A stretch of 64,000 bases of DNA, taken from positions 2,108,001 to 2,172,000 of the forward strand of contig CP060220.1 in NCBI GenBank assembly GCA_023898385.1, in the 5' to 3' direction. The position numbers and the translations under genes are program-made. How positions within the stretch are numbered: position 1 is the first letter of the stretch; the number at the start of each line of letters is the position of its first letter. Shown here piece after piece: positions 8,629 to 16,405 of this stretch. The DNA comes from Pseudobdellovibrionaceae bacterium. GTDB taxonomy: Bacteria > Bdellovibrionota > Bdellovibrionia > Bdellovibrionales > UBA1609. The notes below the pieces were generated by a model. The model was not told where the DNA came from. It saw only the letters and a program-made list of their open reading frames with translations, and ran no database searches.

Positions 8629-9054
8629 TTAGACTTCTTCATCAAGATGTCTGTTCACTTCACCTGACTTATATGAACCAATGGCTTTTTTTGCTGCACG
8701 AACCTGACTGAGTTCACGAATGATGTTCGACTTTGCCTGTTCAATGAAAGAAAGAATCTGAAGATCCTGTTCAAGAATTCGAGAAACCACTTCGTTTTTG
8801 TAGTCTATGTTACTCAATATCTGCTTTTTAGCCACGTTGCTAACGAATTTGGGATCTACGGGAGCCGAACTTGACTCTTCAATTCTGCCATCAAGCTTTC
8901 CTATGATCTCGAGAATAGATTCTCGTTCTCCGTAAAACAACTCAAGTCCATCAAAGTTGCCATCAGCAAACTTTAAAATTTCTGACTCATTTAGCCTATA
9001 GAACTTTTCTAGAAATCTATTCTTCTCTTCTAATAAGTCTATGATTTGCTCCAT
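8629..9054 (-). CDS. FliT/FlgN-like flagellar export chaperone (putative)
   Basis: A helical protein of 141 residues from ATG 9054, chosen over an upstream TTG because GGGAGGGG sits just before this ATG. The sequence is almost all amphipathic helix (IIDLLEEKNRFLEKFYRLN...), and its C-terminus has basic and acidic residues suited to coiled-coil packing. Its position just after fliS, 21 bp downstream of the fliS stop, is where fliT is found in many fliD-fliS-fliT operons. FliT-class chaperones hold FliD and regulate flagellar gene expression. The assignment rests on size, helicity and synteny, not on a signature motif. Confidence 0.55.
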   Translation of the reverse strand: MEQIIDLLEEKNRFLEKFYRLNESEILKFADGNFDGLELFYGERESILEIIGKLDGRIEESSSAPVDPKFVSNVAKKQILSNIDYKNEVVSRILEQDLQILSFIEQAKSNIIRELSQVRAAKKAIGSYKSGEVNRHLDEEV

Positions 9055-9075
9055 GTCCCCTCCCTGGCGCAATTT

Positions 9076-9462
9076 CTAAAGCTTTCCCTGCTTCTTAAGT
9101 TGTTCTATGGCTTGTAGCCACCCATCATACAAAGTCTCTAAAATCCTAAGTGTGTTATTCAAATGCTCGATATTGCCTGAAACATTGGCCTTAGTGAGCT
9201 GGTCAGTCATATAAAAGTAGAGTTGCTCAAGTTGATGGGATACGTCGGCACCCACCTCATGGTTTAGGGTATTGTTGAGCTCCATAATAATATCAAAAGC
9301 CCGGCCCACATTTTCACCACGGGCGGCAATATCGTTTGTTTCAATCGCCACGATGGCACGTTTAACAAACTTGATAGCCCCTTCGTACATCATCAGCAGC
9401 AGTTTTTCGCGGCTGGCACTATGTACTGAGGTTTTTTTATACTTTTGATATCCGGTTTTCAT
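9076..9462 (-). CDS. fliS: Flagellin export chaperone FliS
   Basis: A 128-residue four-helix protein with the FliS pattern: YQKYKKTSVHSASREKLLLM at the N-terminus, then MMYEGAIKFVKRA and the later LNHEVGADVSHQLEQLYFYM. FliS binds the C-terminal helices of flagellin in the cytoplasm and prevents premature polymerisation before export. It follows fliD by about 70 bp and precedes the FliT-like gene, the classic filament-chaperone order. Length is standard for the family. Confidence 0.93.
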   Translation of the reverse strand: MKTGYQKYKKTSVHSASREKLLLMMYEGAIKFVKRAIVAIETNDIAARGENVGRAFDIIMELNNTLNHEVGADVSHQLEQLYFYMTDQLTKANVSGNIEHLNNTLRILETLYDGWLQAIEQLKKQGKL

Positions 9463-9532
9463 TTCTACTTTTTTGCTCCTAAATCATCCACCCGTGTTTT
9501 ATCGGATTATTTTGTATCAACTTGAGACTTTT

Positions 9533-10912
9533 TTATCTTCCTATACCTACGTTGGGTGCTGCAGCACCTCCCAGTGCCGCCATCGCTCCCCCCTGGCTTT
9601 TCAGCCTGGACATTGTCTCTTCAAGACGTGCAAATTTGTTACGTAGTGTTTGCTCTTTTTTCGCCAACTGGTCTTCTTTTCTCGCGATTTGATCGTCCAT
9701 CCTGGATATTCGATCCCGCATAGAACGCTGGCGACTCGGTATCGGACCAAAAGCCCCATTCAGCAATGTATCTAACTCGCGCCTGAGAGATGGGATGAAT
9801 CCCACATTGAATCCATCACCGGCGAAAAAATTAACCACATCATCTGGTCTTTGCGAAAGAGTGTTGTTAAACCGCTCTTCATTGAGATCGAGGGTTCCTG
9901 ATCTGTTGAAACTCACTCCGAGATCACCCAAGCGTCGTATGCTGCCAGAAATTCCCACTTGGGGGTTTTGCACAAGACTTCGAATTCGACTTTCTACCGA
10001 TCTAAGCAGACTGTCACCACCCAGAGTTTTTGTTGTGTCGGTGTTGCCATCCATTCGGTTTTGCGACTGAATGAACTGAAGGACTTCATTCAGACCCTTT
10101 ACGAAATCTTTGACCTTTGAGTTTACCTTTTCTCGATCTTCGCTCACCGAAATGTTAACCATTCGGCCAGGGGCTGCTTGCCTTAAATCGAGGGTCACTC
10201 CAGGAACCACATCTTTGACTTTGTTATCTGTGACTTCAAGCTCAAACCCGTCTACTTTAATTCGACCGTTTTTAGCCTCCCGAGACTCGTCAAAGTAAAG
10301 GTCTTGATCTCCATCTAAAAAATAAAGGGCCGGATAACTCACCTTATTTTCGTCGCCCACAGCGTCTCCGGAAATCATTAAACGAAACGGAGCGTCTGGG
10401 TCTCTGCGATCATTGATCACTGTGGCTCGCAAACCAACATTGGCCGTGTTGATGGCCTCCGCGGCCCCCTCAAGCGTGTTGTTATTTCCGTTGATATAGA
10501 CTTCTTTTGATCCATCTTTCGTATCAAACTTGAAATAACCTACGCCAATTTCGGTGGTGTCTTTATCTGGAAACCCATTTGTAATGGCCGCAGACTTTTG
10601 GGCGAGCTCTAGAACTTCAATGTTCCAGCTGCCGTTTACGGAAGCCCCAGGATCCACTGTGCCTCCCACAATATTTGGATCCCCTGACTGAAGCTTAATA
10701 TCATTAAATCCCCTGCGGGATGCCAGATCTCCAATTGTGGATTGAATTCCACGCAGTTTTTCTTCTAGGCCGTTCACTAGGGTCAACTTGGTTTCTATTT
10801 TTGTTTTGCGGACTTCGATATTTCGAATAGGCTGGCGTTCAGCATCGATGAGTTGTTCCACAATGTTTGGCGGTAAGCCTGAACTTAAACCACCAAAAGA
10901 AATTCCAGCCAC
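9533..10912 (-). CDS. fliD: Flagellar filament cap / hook-associated protein FliD
   Basis: A 459-residue protein from GTG 10912, which begins VAGISFGGLSSGLPPNIVEQ, the typical FliD N-terminus. AGGAGG lies 7 bases upstream of this GTG; the frame stays open about 79 codons further upstream, but that stretch is unlike any FliD and is left out. The D0/D1 coiled-coil parts frame a central domain (NGSWNIEVLELAQ, then VPGVTLDLRQAAPG). The C-terminal helix RISRMDDQIARKEDQLAKKE is the classic FliD end. The last 30 residues are Gly/Ala-rich (GGAMAALGGAAAP). FliD caps the growing filament and folds incoming flagellin. It lies upstream of fliS in the same direction. Confidence 0.93.
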   Translation of the reverse strand: MAGISFGGLSSGLPPNIVEQLIDAERQPIRNIEVRKTKIETKLTLVNGLEEKLRGIQSTIGDLASRRGFNDIKLQSGDPNIVGGTVDPGASVNGSWNIEVLELAQKSAAITNGFPDKDTTEIGVGYFKFDTKDGSKEVYINGNNNTLEGAAEAINTANVGLRATVINDRRDPDAPFRLMISGDAVGDENKVSYPALYFLDGDQDLYFDESREAKNGRIKVDGFELEVTDNKVKDVVPGVTLDLRQAAPGRMVNISVSEDREKVNSKVKDFVKGLNEVLQFIQSQNRMDGNTDTTKTLGGDSLLRSVESRIRSLVQNPQVGISGSIRRLGDLGVSFNRSGTLDLNEERFNNTLSQRPDDVVNFFAGDGFNVGFIPSLRRELDTLLNGAFGPIPSRQRSMRDRISRMDDQIARKEDQLAKKEQTLRNKFARLEETMSRLKSQGGAMAALGGAAAPNVGIGR

Positions 10913-11329
10913 CAAAGTCCTCCTGACAAGGGTGAATTGACTGATAACCAAGCCAACTGTGTCTTCTCTTATCTTCGCAGTTTTTTGGGTAAACGGTGAG
11001 TCAATAATATGGCTTCGACTTTTGGACCCCGCAAAAGGTAGGGTCAAAATCACAACTGATGGGCCTGCAAAGGCGAATGGGAGCTTCTTTTGACTGCTGA
11101 TTCGCCCCAAAACAGTGAAAACCATTGTTTTGGCACGGGCTTGCTTCATATTGCACCCTGCAGCCTTTGGTTTGGCGTCTTTGGCCTGAAAGGCGCCCTA
11201 TTTAAAAACCTTATTTTAAGGGCGAAACGGCCAACTGATTTTTGTTGATTTAAGTTTTGGATTTATGTAGTCGCAACTGGATTTACGTAGCTAATTATTC
11301 ACAATACCACCCACCCCATTGGAAGGCCA
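10913..11329. other. Intergenic region between fliD and the ion channel gene
   Basis: About 417 bp separate the GTG start of fliD from the plus-strand channel gene. It should hold divergent promoters, but no sigma28 or sigma54 match with correct spacing could be found for fliD. An A/T-rich stretch near 11200-11310 is the likely promoter area for the channel gene. Nothing else is recognised. Confidence 0.4.
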
Positions 11330-12424
11330 TTGAGAGACCATCAATCCAACACCGAAATTTTTAGATTCTGCCTGGGCTCTTTTACTGAATTAGTATTTTT
11401 TCGTGTCAACAGACGGCTCTTCTTGTTGACCAAATCTTTGATTCTGGCATGCTTGGGAGTGACTCTCGGAGCCCTTGGTGGATTCACTGCGGAAGCCGCC
11501 CATGCTGAACCCTCCAAAGTGGTTATTGGCGCTTATATTCACGACATTCAAAATATGGACTTGAAAGCTCACAATTACGTCGTGGATTTCTATTTATGGT
11601 TTCGCTGGCGTGACCCCAAGATTAACCCCGCAAATACTTTTGAACTGATGAATCCCTCTGAAGCGGCCTGGGGACACCTTATTTCCAAGGCTTACGAAAA
11701 TCCTATTACTCTCTCAAGTGGTGAATTTTACAATGCCGTTCGCCTGCAAGGTCGATTTTCGAATAAATTTAATCTTCGAAACTATCCGTTTGATCGACAG
11801 GCACTTACCATTGAAATTGAAGACAAAGACTCAGAGGCTAGCGATATTCTCTATGTTGCAGACGCAGAGGATGAAATCAAGATGAATCCCACTGTGACAT
11901 TTCCAGGATTTGAACTTGGCGCACCTAAACTGTCGGTTCGAACCCAATCTCATCCCACAGCTTTTGGAGGAGACCCTAGGGCTCAGATCAAACAAAGCGA
12001 ATACACCCGAGCAAAAATTGAGATCCCCATCCGCCGGCCCATTTTGACTTACCTTCTCAAGCTTGTGTTGCCTATCTTATGCGTTGTTTTCTGCGCTGGA
12101 CTGATCTTCTTCTTTGATCCCTCTTATGTGGATTCGCGCGTGGGTATTGGCATTACATCGCTCCTCACTATCGTGGCGCTTCAAATAACAACAAGCAATG
12201 ACCTTCCTGAAATTGAATATCTCATACTGATGGATAAGATTTATTTATTGAGTTATGTTTTCGTCGTCTCCACTCTTGGCATTGTGGTGCATGACTCATG
12301 GGCCTACATGACCAACGCTCATAATGTGAAAAAAATTATCCGAACAGATCGAAGAAGCGCGTTTGTGTTGGTTTTCGTTTATTTAGTGACTCTTGGGCTG
12401 TTACTTTTTAACGCATTTAGATAA
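11330..12424 (+). CDS. Pentameric ligand-gated ion channel (Cys-loop family, prokaryotic)
   Basis: A 364-residue protein with the full layout of a bacterial pLGIC (GLIC/ELIC type). A signal peptide (RLFLLTKSLILACLGVTLG...AEAAHA) is followed by a beta-sandwich ligand-binding domain of about 180 residues starting at KVVIGAYIHDIQNMDLKAHN. The Pro-loop FNLRNYPFDRQ replaces the eukaryotic Cys-loop, and no flanking disulphide is present, as in other bacterial members. Four membrane helices follow: M1 TYLLKLVLPILCVVFCAGL, the pore-lining M2 VGIGITSLLTIVALQITTSN, M3 from DKIYLLSYVFVVSTLGI and M4 FVLVFVYLVTLGLLLF. It should form a ligand-opened ion pore in the inner membrane. The precise start is uncertain because the signal sequence is preceded by about 30 extra residues. 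It faces fliD and converges with the FlaG-like gene. Confidence 0.9.
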   Translation: MRDHQSNTEIFRFCLGSFTELVFFRVNRRLFLLTKSLILACLGVTLGALGGFTAEAAHAEPSKVVIGAYIHDIQNMDLKAHNYVVDFYLWFRWRDPKINPANTFELMNPSEAAWGHLISKAYENPITLSSGEFYNAVRLQGRFSNKFNLRNYPFDRQALTIEIEDKDSEASDILYVADAEDEIKMNPTVTFPGFELGAPKLSVRTQSHPTAFGGDPRAQIKQSEYTRAKIEIPIRRPILTYLLKLVLPILCVVFCAGLIFFFDPSYVDSRVGIGITSLLTIVALQITTSNDLPEIEYLILMDKIYLLSYVFVVSTLGIVVHDSWAYMTNAHNVKKIIRTDRRSAFVLVFVYLVTLGLLLFNAFR

Positions 12425-12489
12425 ATTATTACGCCAAAAGGCTTCTTCTAGTTTCATGGCATGTCGAGCATTTGAATAAACGAAAGCAA

Positions 12490-12870
12490 CTAGATGGCTT
12501 TGTTTAAAAGTGAACCCGGCGCATTTTCTACAGTTCGTTGCTGCATTAATATGCTGAGTTCTATTTCTGATATCCTTCTCACAATATGACCAGCAGCATC
12601 TTCTACAATCACCACTTTCATATTGTTTGTGTCTACGACCCTTAGTGAAAGCGAACTCGACTTAACGCCAGGCAGATTTTTGAGATACTCAATCATCTCA
12701 ACGAACTCTTCTTCGCTCAGTCGACGACCCTCCGGTTGATTTTCACGTTCTTTGCGACCATTGCCGTCGCGATCGCGAAAACTCTCCTGGGTCTTCACTT
12801 CTTTTGTCGTAGCCGTTTGAGTGGCAGAATCCACCGCGGCCACTGTTGGCGTTAGTGACTTTATATTCAT
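12490..12870 (-). CDS. flaG: FlaG-like flagellar protein
   Basis: A 126-residue protein whose first 65 residues are polar and low in complexity. Its C-terminal half matches the FlaG pattern: LSLRVVDTNNMKVVIVEDA, then GHIVRRISEIELSILMQQ, like the family's 'sv.......vkv.D..tgevIRqiP'. FlaG influences filament length in several bacteria. It lies about 170 bp downstream of the first flagellin, as is usual for flaG. Hairpins in the gap suggest partial transcription termination before it. A TAAAGCAG and CCGAATAA pair upstream (12874-12898) is a poor sigma28 match with irregular spacing. Confidence 0.7.
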   Translation of the reverse strand: MNIKSLTPTVAAVDSATQTATTKEVKTQESFRDRDGNGRKERENQPEGRRLSEEEFVEMIEYLKNLPGVKSSSLSLRVVDTNNMKVVIVEDAAGHIVRRISEIELSILMQQRTVENAPGSLLNKAI

Positions 12871-12933
12871 AACGCCTCTTATTCGGAACTACTGACGTAC
12901 TGCTTTAACAAGAATTCGAAATCCCGCCTAAAG

Positions 12934-12998
12934 TACCCCAAGGGGAGATACTCCCCTTGGGTAGGCCGGGTACAAGAGAGGGAGGAGGCTCCCTCTCC
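12934..12998 (-). terminator. Two hairpins between flagellin 1 and flaG
   Basis: The first stem CCCAAGGGGAG/CTCCCCTTGGG has 11 perfect pairs and a 3-base loop at 12937-12961. A second, GAGAGGGA/TCCCTCTC, lies at 12976-12997. Both follow the flagellin stop at 13041 on the minus strand. No clear T tract follows, so they may stabilise the flagellin mRNA 3' end or attenuate read-through into flaG. Confidence 0.55.
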
Positions 12999-13040
12999 AT
13001 AAGACGATTAAAAGTATGTGCTGGTTTCAGCAATTACCAT

Positions 13041-13874
13041 TTACCCAATAAGTCTCAATGCCGCTTGTGGGAACTGGTTTGCCTGGGCCAACACGCCTAC
13101 AGAAGCATTCAACAAGATGTTGTTTCTTGTTAGCTCTGCAGAAGACTGGGCGATATCAGTATCGCGAACTCGAGAGTTAGCTGCCGAGAAATTCTCAATA
13201 GCCACACCTAAGTTTTCAGCCGTAGAAACGAGTCGGTTTTGAATGGCACCTAAGTTGGCTCGATAGCCGTTCACAGTCCGTTGTGAGTTCTCAAGTGTAG
13301 TGAGTGCGTCCCTTGCACCTTCTTTTGATGTAAAATCAAAATCTGATATATTAAGTTCATCTGCCGTTGCGACTTGGGTTCCAGAGTCGAAAGAAATTCG
13401 GTCTTTGAATTCATCAGCATCTATTCCAACTTGGAACTCAAATACTTCTCCGGATCCATCTAATAGTCGTGTAGAGCCATAGCGAGTGGATTCAGCAATA
13501 CGCTGAACTTCTTGTTTTAGCTGTTGCACTTCTTTATCGATAAAAGTCCTCTCTACATCACCTACCGTATCAGTAGCTGCTTGCACACCCAACTCACGTA
13601 AACGCGTTAGGATGTTACTGATCTCATTGAGACCTCCTTCAGCAACTTGCACCAAGGAAATACCATCGCCAGCATTTCTCTGCGCTTGGGTGAACCCACG
13701 AATTGTGGATTTGAGGTTTTCACTGATCGAAAGACCAGCAGCATCGTCGGCTGCTTTTGTAATTCGACTGCCCGATGACAACTGGGCGAAACTTTTATCT
13801 ACGGCTCGTTGACTACGGGCCAAAGTGTTTTGGGCGTTCAATGACGCAACGTTTGTGGTAACTCGTAATGGCAT
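13041..13874 (-). CDS. fliC: Flagellin 1
   Basis: A 277-residue flagellin from ATG 13874, preceded by AAAAAAGGAGG. The N-terminal D0/D1 domain (MPLRVTTNVASLNAQNTLAR, then LSSGSRITKAADDAAGLSIS) and the C-terminal domain (NFSAANSRVRDTDIAQSSAE ... ANQFPQAALRLIG) are both complete. The central variable region is very short, about 60 residues, so the filament surface should be thin, as in Bdellovibrio flagellins. Flagellin is exported by the flagellar type III system and polymerises under FliD. A sigma28-type promoter lies at 14091-14117, giving a leader of about 210 bases. Two paralogues lie upstream at 15121 and 16406. Confidence 0.96.
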   Translation of the reverse strand: MPLRVTTNVASLNAQNTLARSQRAVDKSFAQLSSGSRITKAADDAAGLSISENLKSTIRGFTQAQRNAGDGISLVQVAEGGLNEISNILTRLRELGVQAATDTVGDVERTFIDKEVQQLKQEVQRIAESTRYGSTRLLDGSGEVFEFQVGIDADEFKDRISFDSGTQVATADELNISDFDFTSKEGARDALTTLENSQRTVNGYRANLGAIQNRLVSTAENLGVAIENFSAANSRVRDTDIAQSSAELTRNNILLNASVGVLAQANQFPQAALRLIG

Positions 13875-14090
13875 AACTGCCTCCTTTTTTGTGCGCGTCC
13901 GTTCACTTCTCAGCAGGTACCCTGTCCTACCTGGGTACCCACTGAGCGCGCCATTCTTGGCACTTGGGTTGAACACATTGGAGCAGAACTTTGATGTCTT
14001 CTAAGCTTCAATCAACCGCTGTGGTTAGCAGTCACTCTAACCACTGGTCTAAACTCTTAAGACCTAAGAACTGCCTGACTTGCACCAAAC

Positions 14091-14117
14091 CATTCGGCGA
14101 GGTCGTGTAAAGCTTTA
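14091..14117 (-). promoter_or_regulatory. sigma28 (FliA)-type promoter of flagellin 1
   Basis: Minus strand: TAAAGCTT, 11 bases, GCCGAATG. This is close to the sigma28 consensus TAAAGTTT-N11-GCCGATAA with exact spacing. It lies about 217 bases upstream of the flagellin 1 start. Confidence 0.75.
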
Positions 14118-14204
14118 GCCCAGTCGAGCAAAACTGGACCATGGTCGCAGGGTTTCTGGACCTTGGTTTTGCTTTTTAAGACCAAAAACGAGTATTTTTG
14201 TGGC

Positions 14205-14277
14205 TTAGGTCATGGGTTAGACCATGGGGCATTAGACTATGGAATGACAGACGATGGGACATCAGACCAACTGCTGG
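14205..14277. repeat. Degenerate short tandem repeat, about 15-bp period
   Basis: Five imperfect copies of a unit like TTAGACCATGGGACA begin near 14205, 14217, 14232, 14247 and 14262. A related GACCATGG also lies near 14137. The repeat is in the gap between the divergent flagellin 1 and host-attachment genes. It could be a binding-site array or chance low complexity. Confidence 0.5.
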
Positions 14278-14441
14278 ACGACAATAATAGATGGGCCCAC
14301 ACCCTCACATCAAAATGATTGGCAGTGATAATTGAATTTTTACAATGAATATTTGATGTCATAAGGACGACCTTGCGTCCTCGACCTTTGACCTGTAAAC
14401 CGAAGGCGAACAAAGTCACTATTTAAGATAGGTGGTAGTCT

Positions 14442-14867
14442 ATGAAACAAATCGTAATCGCCCACCGGGCGGGCGCCCAGGTTTTTGATTATCTTGGAAA
14501 TAACAAGTTTGAATTGGTCTCCGACCATCCCAATCCGTTAGGACGCCTCAAGAATAAATCAATGACCGACGATCAGCCAGGGTTGAGTCGCGCCAAATCA
14601 ATGACTGCCTCTCCGCACAGCCTGAGCAAAGAAAAAAGCAAACACGATGAGGCAGCAGAACAGTTTGCCATTGATCTTGCGAAAACCTTGGAATCTAACC
14701 TCAAAGGCAATTCGAAACTTAACTATCTAATTGTGGCAGAACCTGGTTTTATGGGTGAGCTTAAAAAGAATCTAGAAACACCAGCCCTTGAGGATCAACT
14801 GCAATATACCAACAAAGATTTGGTGAATACGCCACAAATTGAGTGGGCAAAAATACTCGGGCTTTAG
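14442..14867 (+). CDS. Host-attachment-family protein (eRF1-like fold)
   Basis: A 141-residue cytoplasmic protein of the 'protein required for attachment to host cells' family (Host_attach; related to the bacterial eRF1-like baeRF group). Visible family features are the N-terminal strand KQIVIAHRAGAQVFDYL, the charged middle SKEKSKHDEAAEQFAIDLAK, and the core LNYLIVAEPGFMGELKKNL near residue 100. An ending DLVNTPQIEWAKIL is typical of the family. The family name comes from an Agrobacterium phenotype; the biochemical role is not settled and may concern ribosomes or RNA. It stands alone on the plus strand between two minus-strand flagellin genes, with AGGTGG as ribosome binding site. Confidence 0.8.
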   Translation: MKQIVIAHRAGAQVFDYLGNNKFELVSDHPNPLGRLKNKSMTDDQPGLSRAKSMTASPHSLSKEKSKHDEAAEQFAIDLAKTLESNLKGNSKLNYLIVAEPGFMGELKKNLETPALEDQLQYTNKDLVNTPQIEWAKILGL

Positions 14868-14941
14868 TAAACATTTAAATAGCGAGGCTCTAGAGGCAAG
14901 ATCGCAGCCGATGACTTTAAAAAAATTGAGCTTATCGGTTT

Positions 14942-14985
14942 TTCATAAAAAAAACCCTGGAGGAATGTGGGAAGACCTCCAGGGC
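14942..14985 (-). terminator. Rho-independent terminator after flagellin 2
   Basis: On the minus strand the 9-bp perfect stem CCCTGGAGG/CCTCCAGGG is followed at once by eight T residues. It lies about 140 bp beyond the flagellin 2 stop and just past the convergent host-attachment gene, so it also insulates that gene from flagellin read-through. Confidence 0.8.
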
Positions 14986-15075
14986 GGGCTTAAGAAGCGA
15001 TTGTCGGCAATTCTCATCGCCAATGGGCTAAACAACCGCCAATTATTTGATCTATAAAAAATTTCTCAAGGTGAA

Positions 15076-15108
15076 ATCTATAGCGACACAGTGGGTGTCG
15101 CTATAGAT
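15076..15108. other. Perfect 14-bp hairpin directly downstream of flagellin 2
   Basis: ATCTATAGCGACAC and its exact complement are separated by a 5-base loop, 12 bp after the flagellin 2 stop. There is no T tract, so it is more likely an mRNA 3'-end stabilising structure than a terminator; the real terminator lies about 90 bp further on. Confidence 0.6.
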
Positions 15109-15120
15109 TGTCGTTTTCGA

Positions 15121-15948
15121 TTAACCAATTAACTTCAGTGCAGAAACTCCATTGGAGTTTGCGCTTGATAGTACAGAGATGGCTGCGTTTTGCAAAATCG
15201 TAGCAGAAGCCAGCTCGGCACTTTCATAGGCGATATCTGCATCAGCAATTCGCGATTGGGCAGCCGACAAGTTTTCATTTTGAATGCCCAAGTTTGCGTT
15301 GGTCACATTCAAACGACTTTGTACAGCACCCATGTCGGCACGCATTTTACCAAGCTTAATGATGGCATCATCAACTTGCTCTAAAGCATCCCGACTGTCG
15401 TCTTTTGAAGCTATGGTTAAACCATCTACACCTAATGTGCTGGCTCGCGCATCAGCATCAAGGTTAGCCGTGATCACGTTTTCATCTCCGCCGTAGGCAC
15501 CTACGTGGAATTCAACTTCTCCACCACTTCCATCAAGTAGGACTTTGTTACCAAAGCGTGTGGATTGCGCAATACGGTCTAATTCTTTGATCAGTTGCTT
15601 TCCTTCTGTGTCTAGAAACTCTCGCTCAACGTCACTCACAGTGTCGCTGGCACCTTGTACACCCAATTCACGTAAACGAATAAGGATGTTACTAATTTCG
15701 TTCAATCCACCTTCACTGATTTGAATTACAGATTGAGCGTTCATCGCGTTTTGTGCGGCCATTCGAATACCGCGAACCTGACCGCGAATGTTTTCTGAAA
15801 TTGACAATCCGGCTGCATCATCCGCTGCTTGAATGATTCTCTTACCAGATGCCATAGCGGCTTGAGCATGCTCTAAGCGCTTTTGGTTTTGTGACAACCG
15901 TCGATGTGCGTTGATCGTCGGTAGGTTTGTATTGATTCTTAAGCCCAT
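15121..15948 (-). CDS. fliC: Flagellin 2
   Basis: A 275-residue flagellin from ATG 15948 with TTGGAGG just upstream. The N-terminal domain is MGLRINTNLPTINAHRRLSQ then MASGKRIIQAADDAAGLSIS, and the C-terminal domain is NENLSAAQSRIADADIAYES ... SVLSSANSNGVSALKLIG. The variable centre is short (HVGAYGGDENVITANLDADA). It differs from flagellin 1 throughout, so this is not a recent duplication. A sigma28-type promoter lies about 270 bases upstream, giving an unusually long leader. A stable hairpin and a strong terminator follow the gene, which implies a single-gene transcript. Confidence 0.96.
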   Translation of the reverse strand: MGLRINTNLPTINAHRRLSQNQKRLEHAQAAMASGKRIIQAADDAAGLSISENIRGQVRGIRMAAQNAMNAQSVIQISEGGLNEISNILIRLRELGVQGASDTVSDVEREFLDTEGKQLIKELDRIAQSTRFGNKVLLDGSGGEVEFHVGAYGGDENVITANLDADARASTLGVDGLTIASKDDSRDALEQVDDAIIKLGKMRADMGAVQSRLNVTNANLGIQNENLSAAQSRIADADIAYESAELASATILQNAAISVLSSANSNGVSALKLIG

Positions 15949-16217
15949 GGTAGCCTCCAACAGACTCCGGCCGTTCCTCGGCATTTCAATCCAACACCGC
16001 CCACCGCAAAATGATTCTGTTGAAACTCTTGAATCATCTTGGCAGCAATGCCATGTCGAAAAGGACAATCCTTGTCGAAGTTAGTATTCTTTTGTTTGTT
16101 TGGAGACTCCCCACCGCAAAGGGGTGACTGTCCCTTTGTCGATGAAGAACTTGATTGGCTTCATTCAGTGACTGCTGAAATGAATTCTTTCAAGGTGCTC
16201 CAATGTGTTCAGACAGC

Positions 16218-16244
16218 TCATCGACGAAGGTCCAGAAAACTTTA
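16218..16244 (-). promoter_or_regulatory. sigma28-type promoter of flagellin 2
   Basis: Minus strand: TAAAGTTT (perfect -35), 11 bases, GTCGATGA. Spacing is exact and the -10 differs from GCCGATAA at two positions. It sits about 270 bases upstream of the flagellin 2 start codon. Confidence 0.78.
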
Positions 16245-16354
16245 GGGCTTAGGTCTAGGTTTTTTTCGACAGATTGCGTCTAGTGTTTGATTTAAATCAA
16301 AGAATTGTAAAAAATTTTTTTTACATTTTTAAAAGTGGTGTCTCGTTATGAAAC

Positions 16355-16396
16355 AAAAAGCCCCCAAAAGGTGTCAATTTCCCCTTGGAGGCCCGC
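16355..16396 (-). terminator. Terminator after flagellin 3
   Basis: On the minus strand GCCTCCAA pairs with TTGGGGGC (one G-T pair) across a loop, followed by TTTTTG. It begins about 10 bp after the flagellin 3 stop and precedes the flagellin 2 promoter, separating the two transcription units. Confidence 0.65.
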
Positions 16397-16405
16397 CCGC
16401 CCTGG

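Noticed and set aside
10913..11149. In-frame upstream extension of FliD
   Set aside because: The sequence is unlike any FliD N-terminus and AGGAGG precedes the GTG at 10912, where the typical FliD opening begins.
11134..11150. TGGCACGGGCTTGCT as a sigma54 promoter on the plus strand
   Set aside because: GG-to-GC spacing is one base short, and it lies inside the fliD upstream region with no sensible target.
12432..12450. Small GCC/GGC hairpin between the channel gene and flaG as terminator
   Set aside because: Three-pair stem and mixed T tract are too weak to call.
14237..14528. Two minus-strand frames opposite the start of the host-attachment gene
   Set aside because: They cross the repeat array and the real gene and have no coding features.
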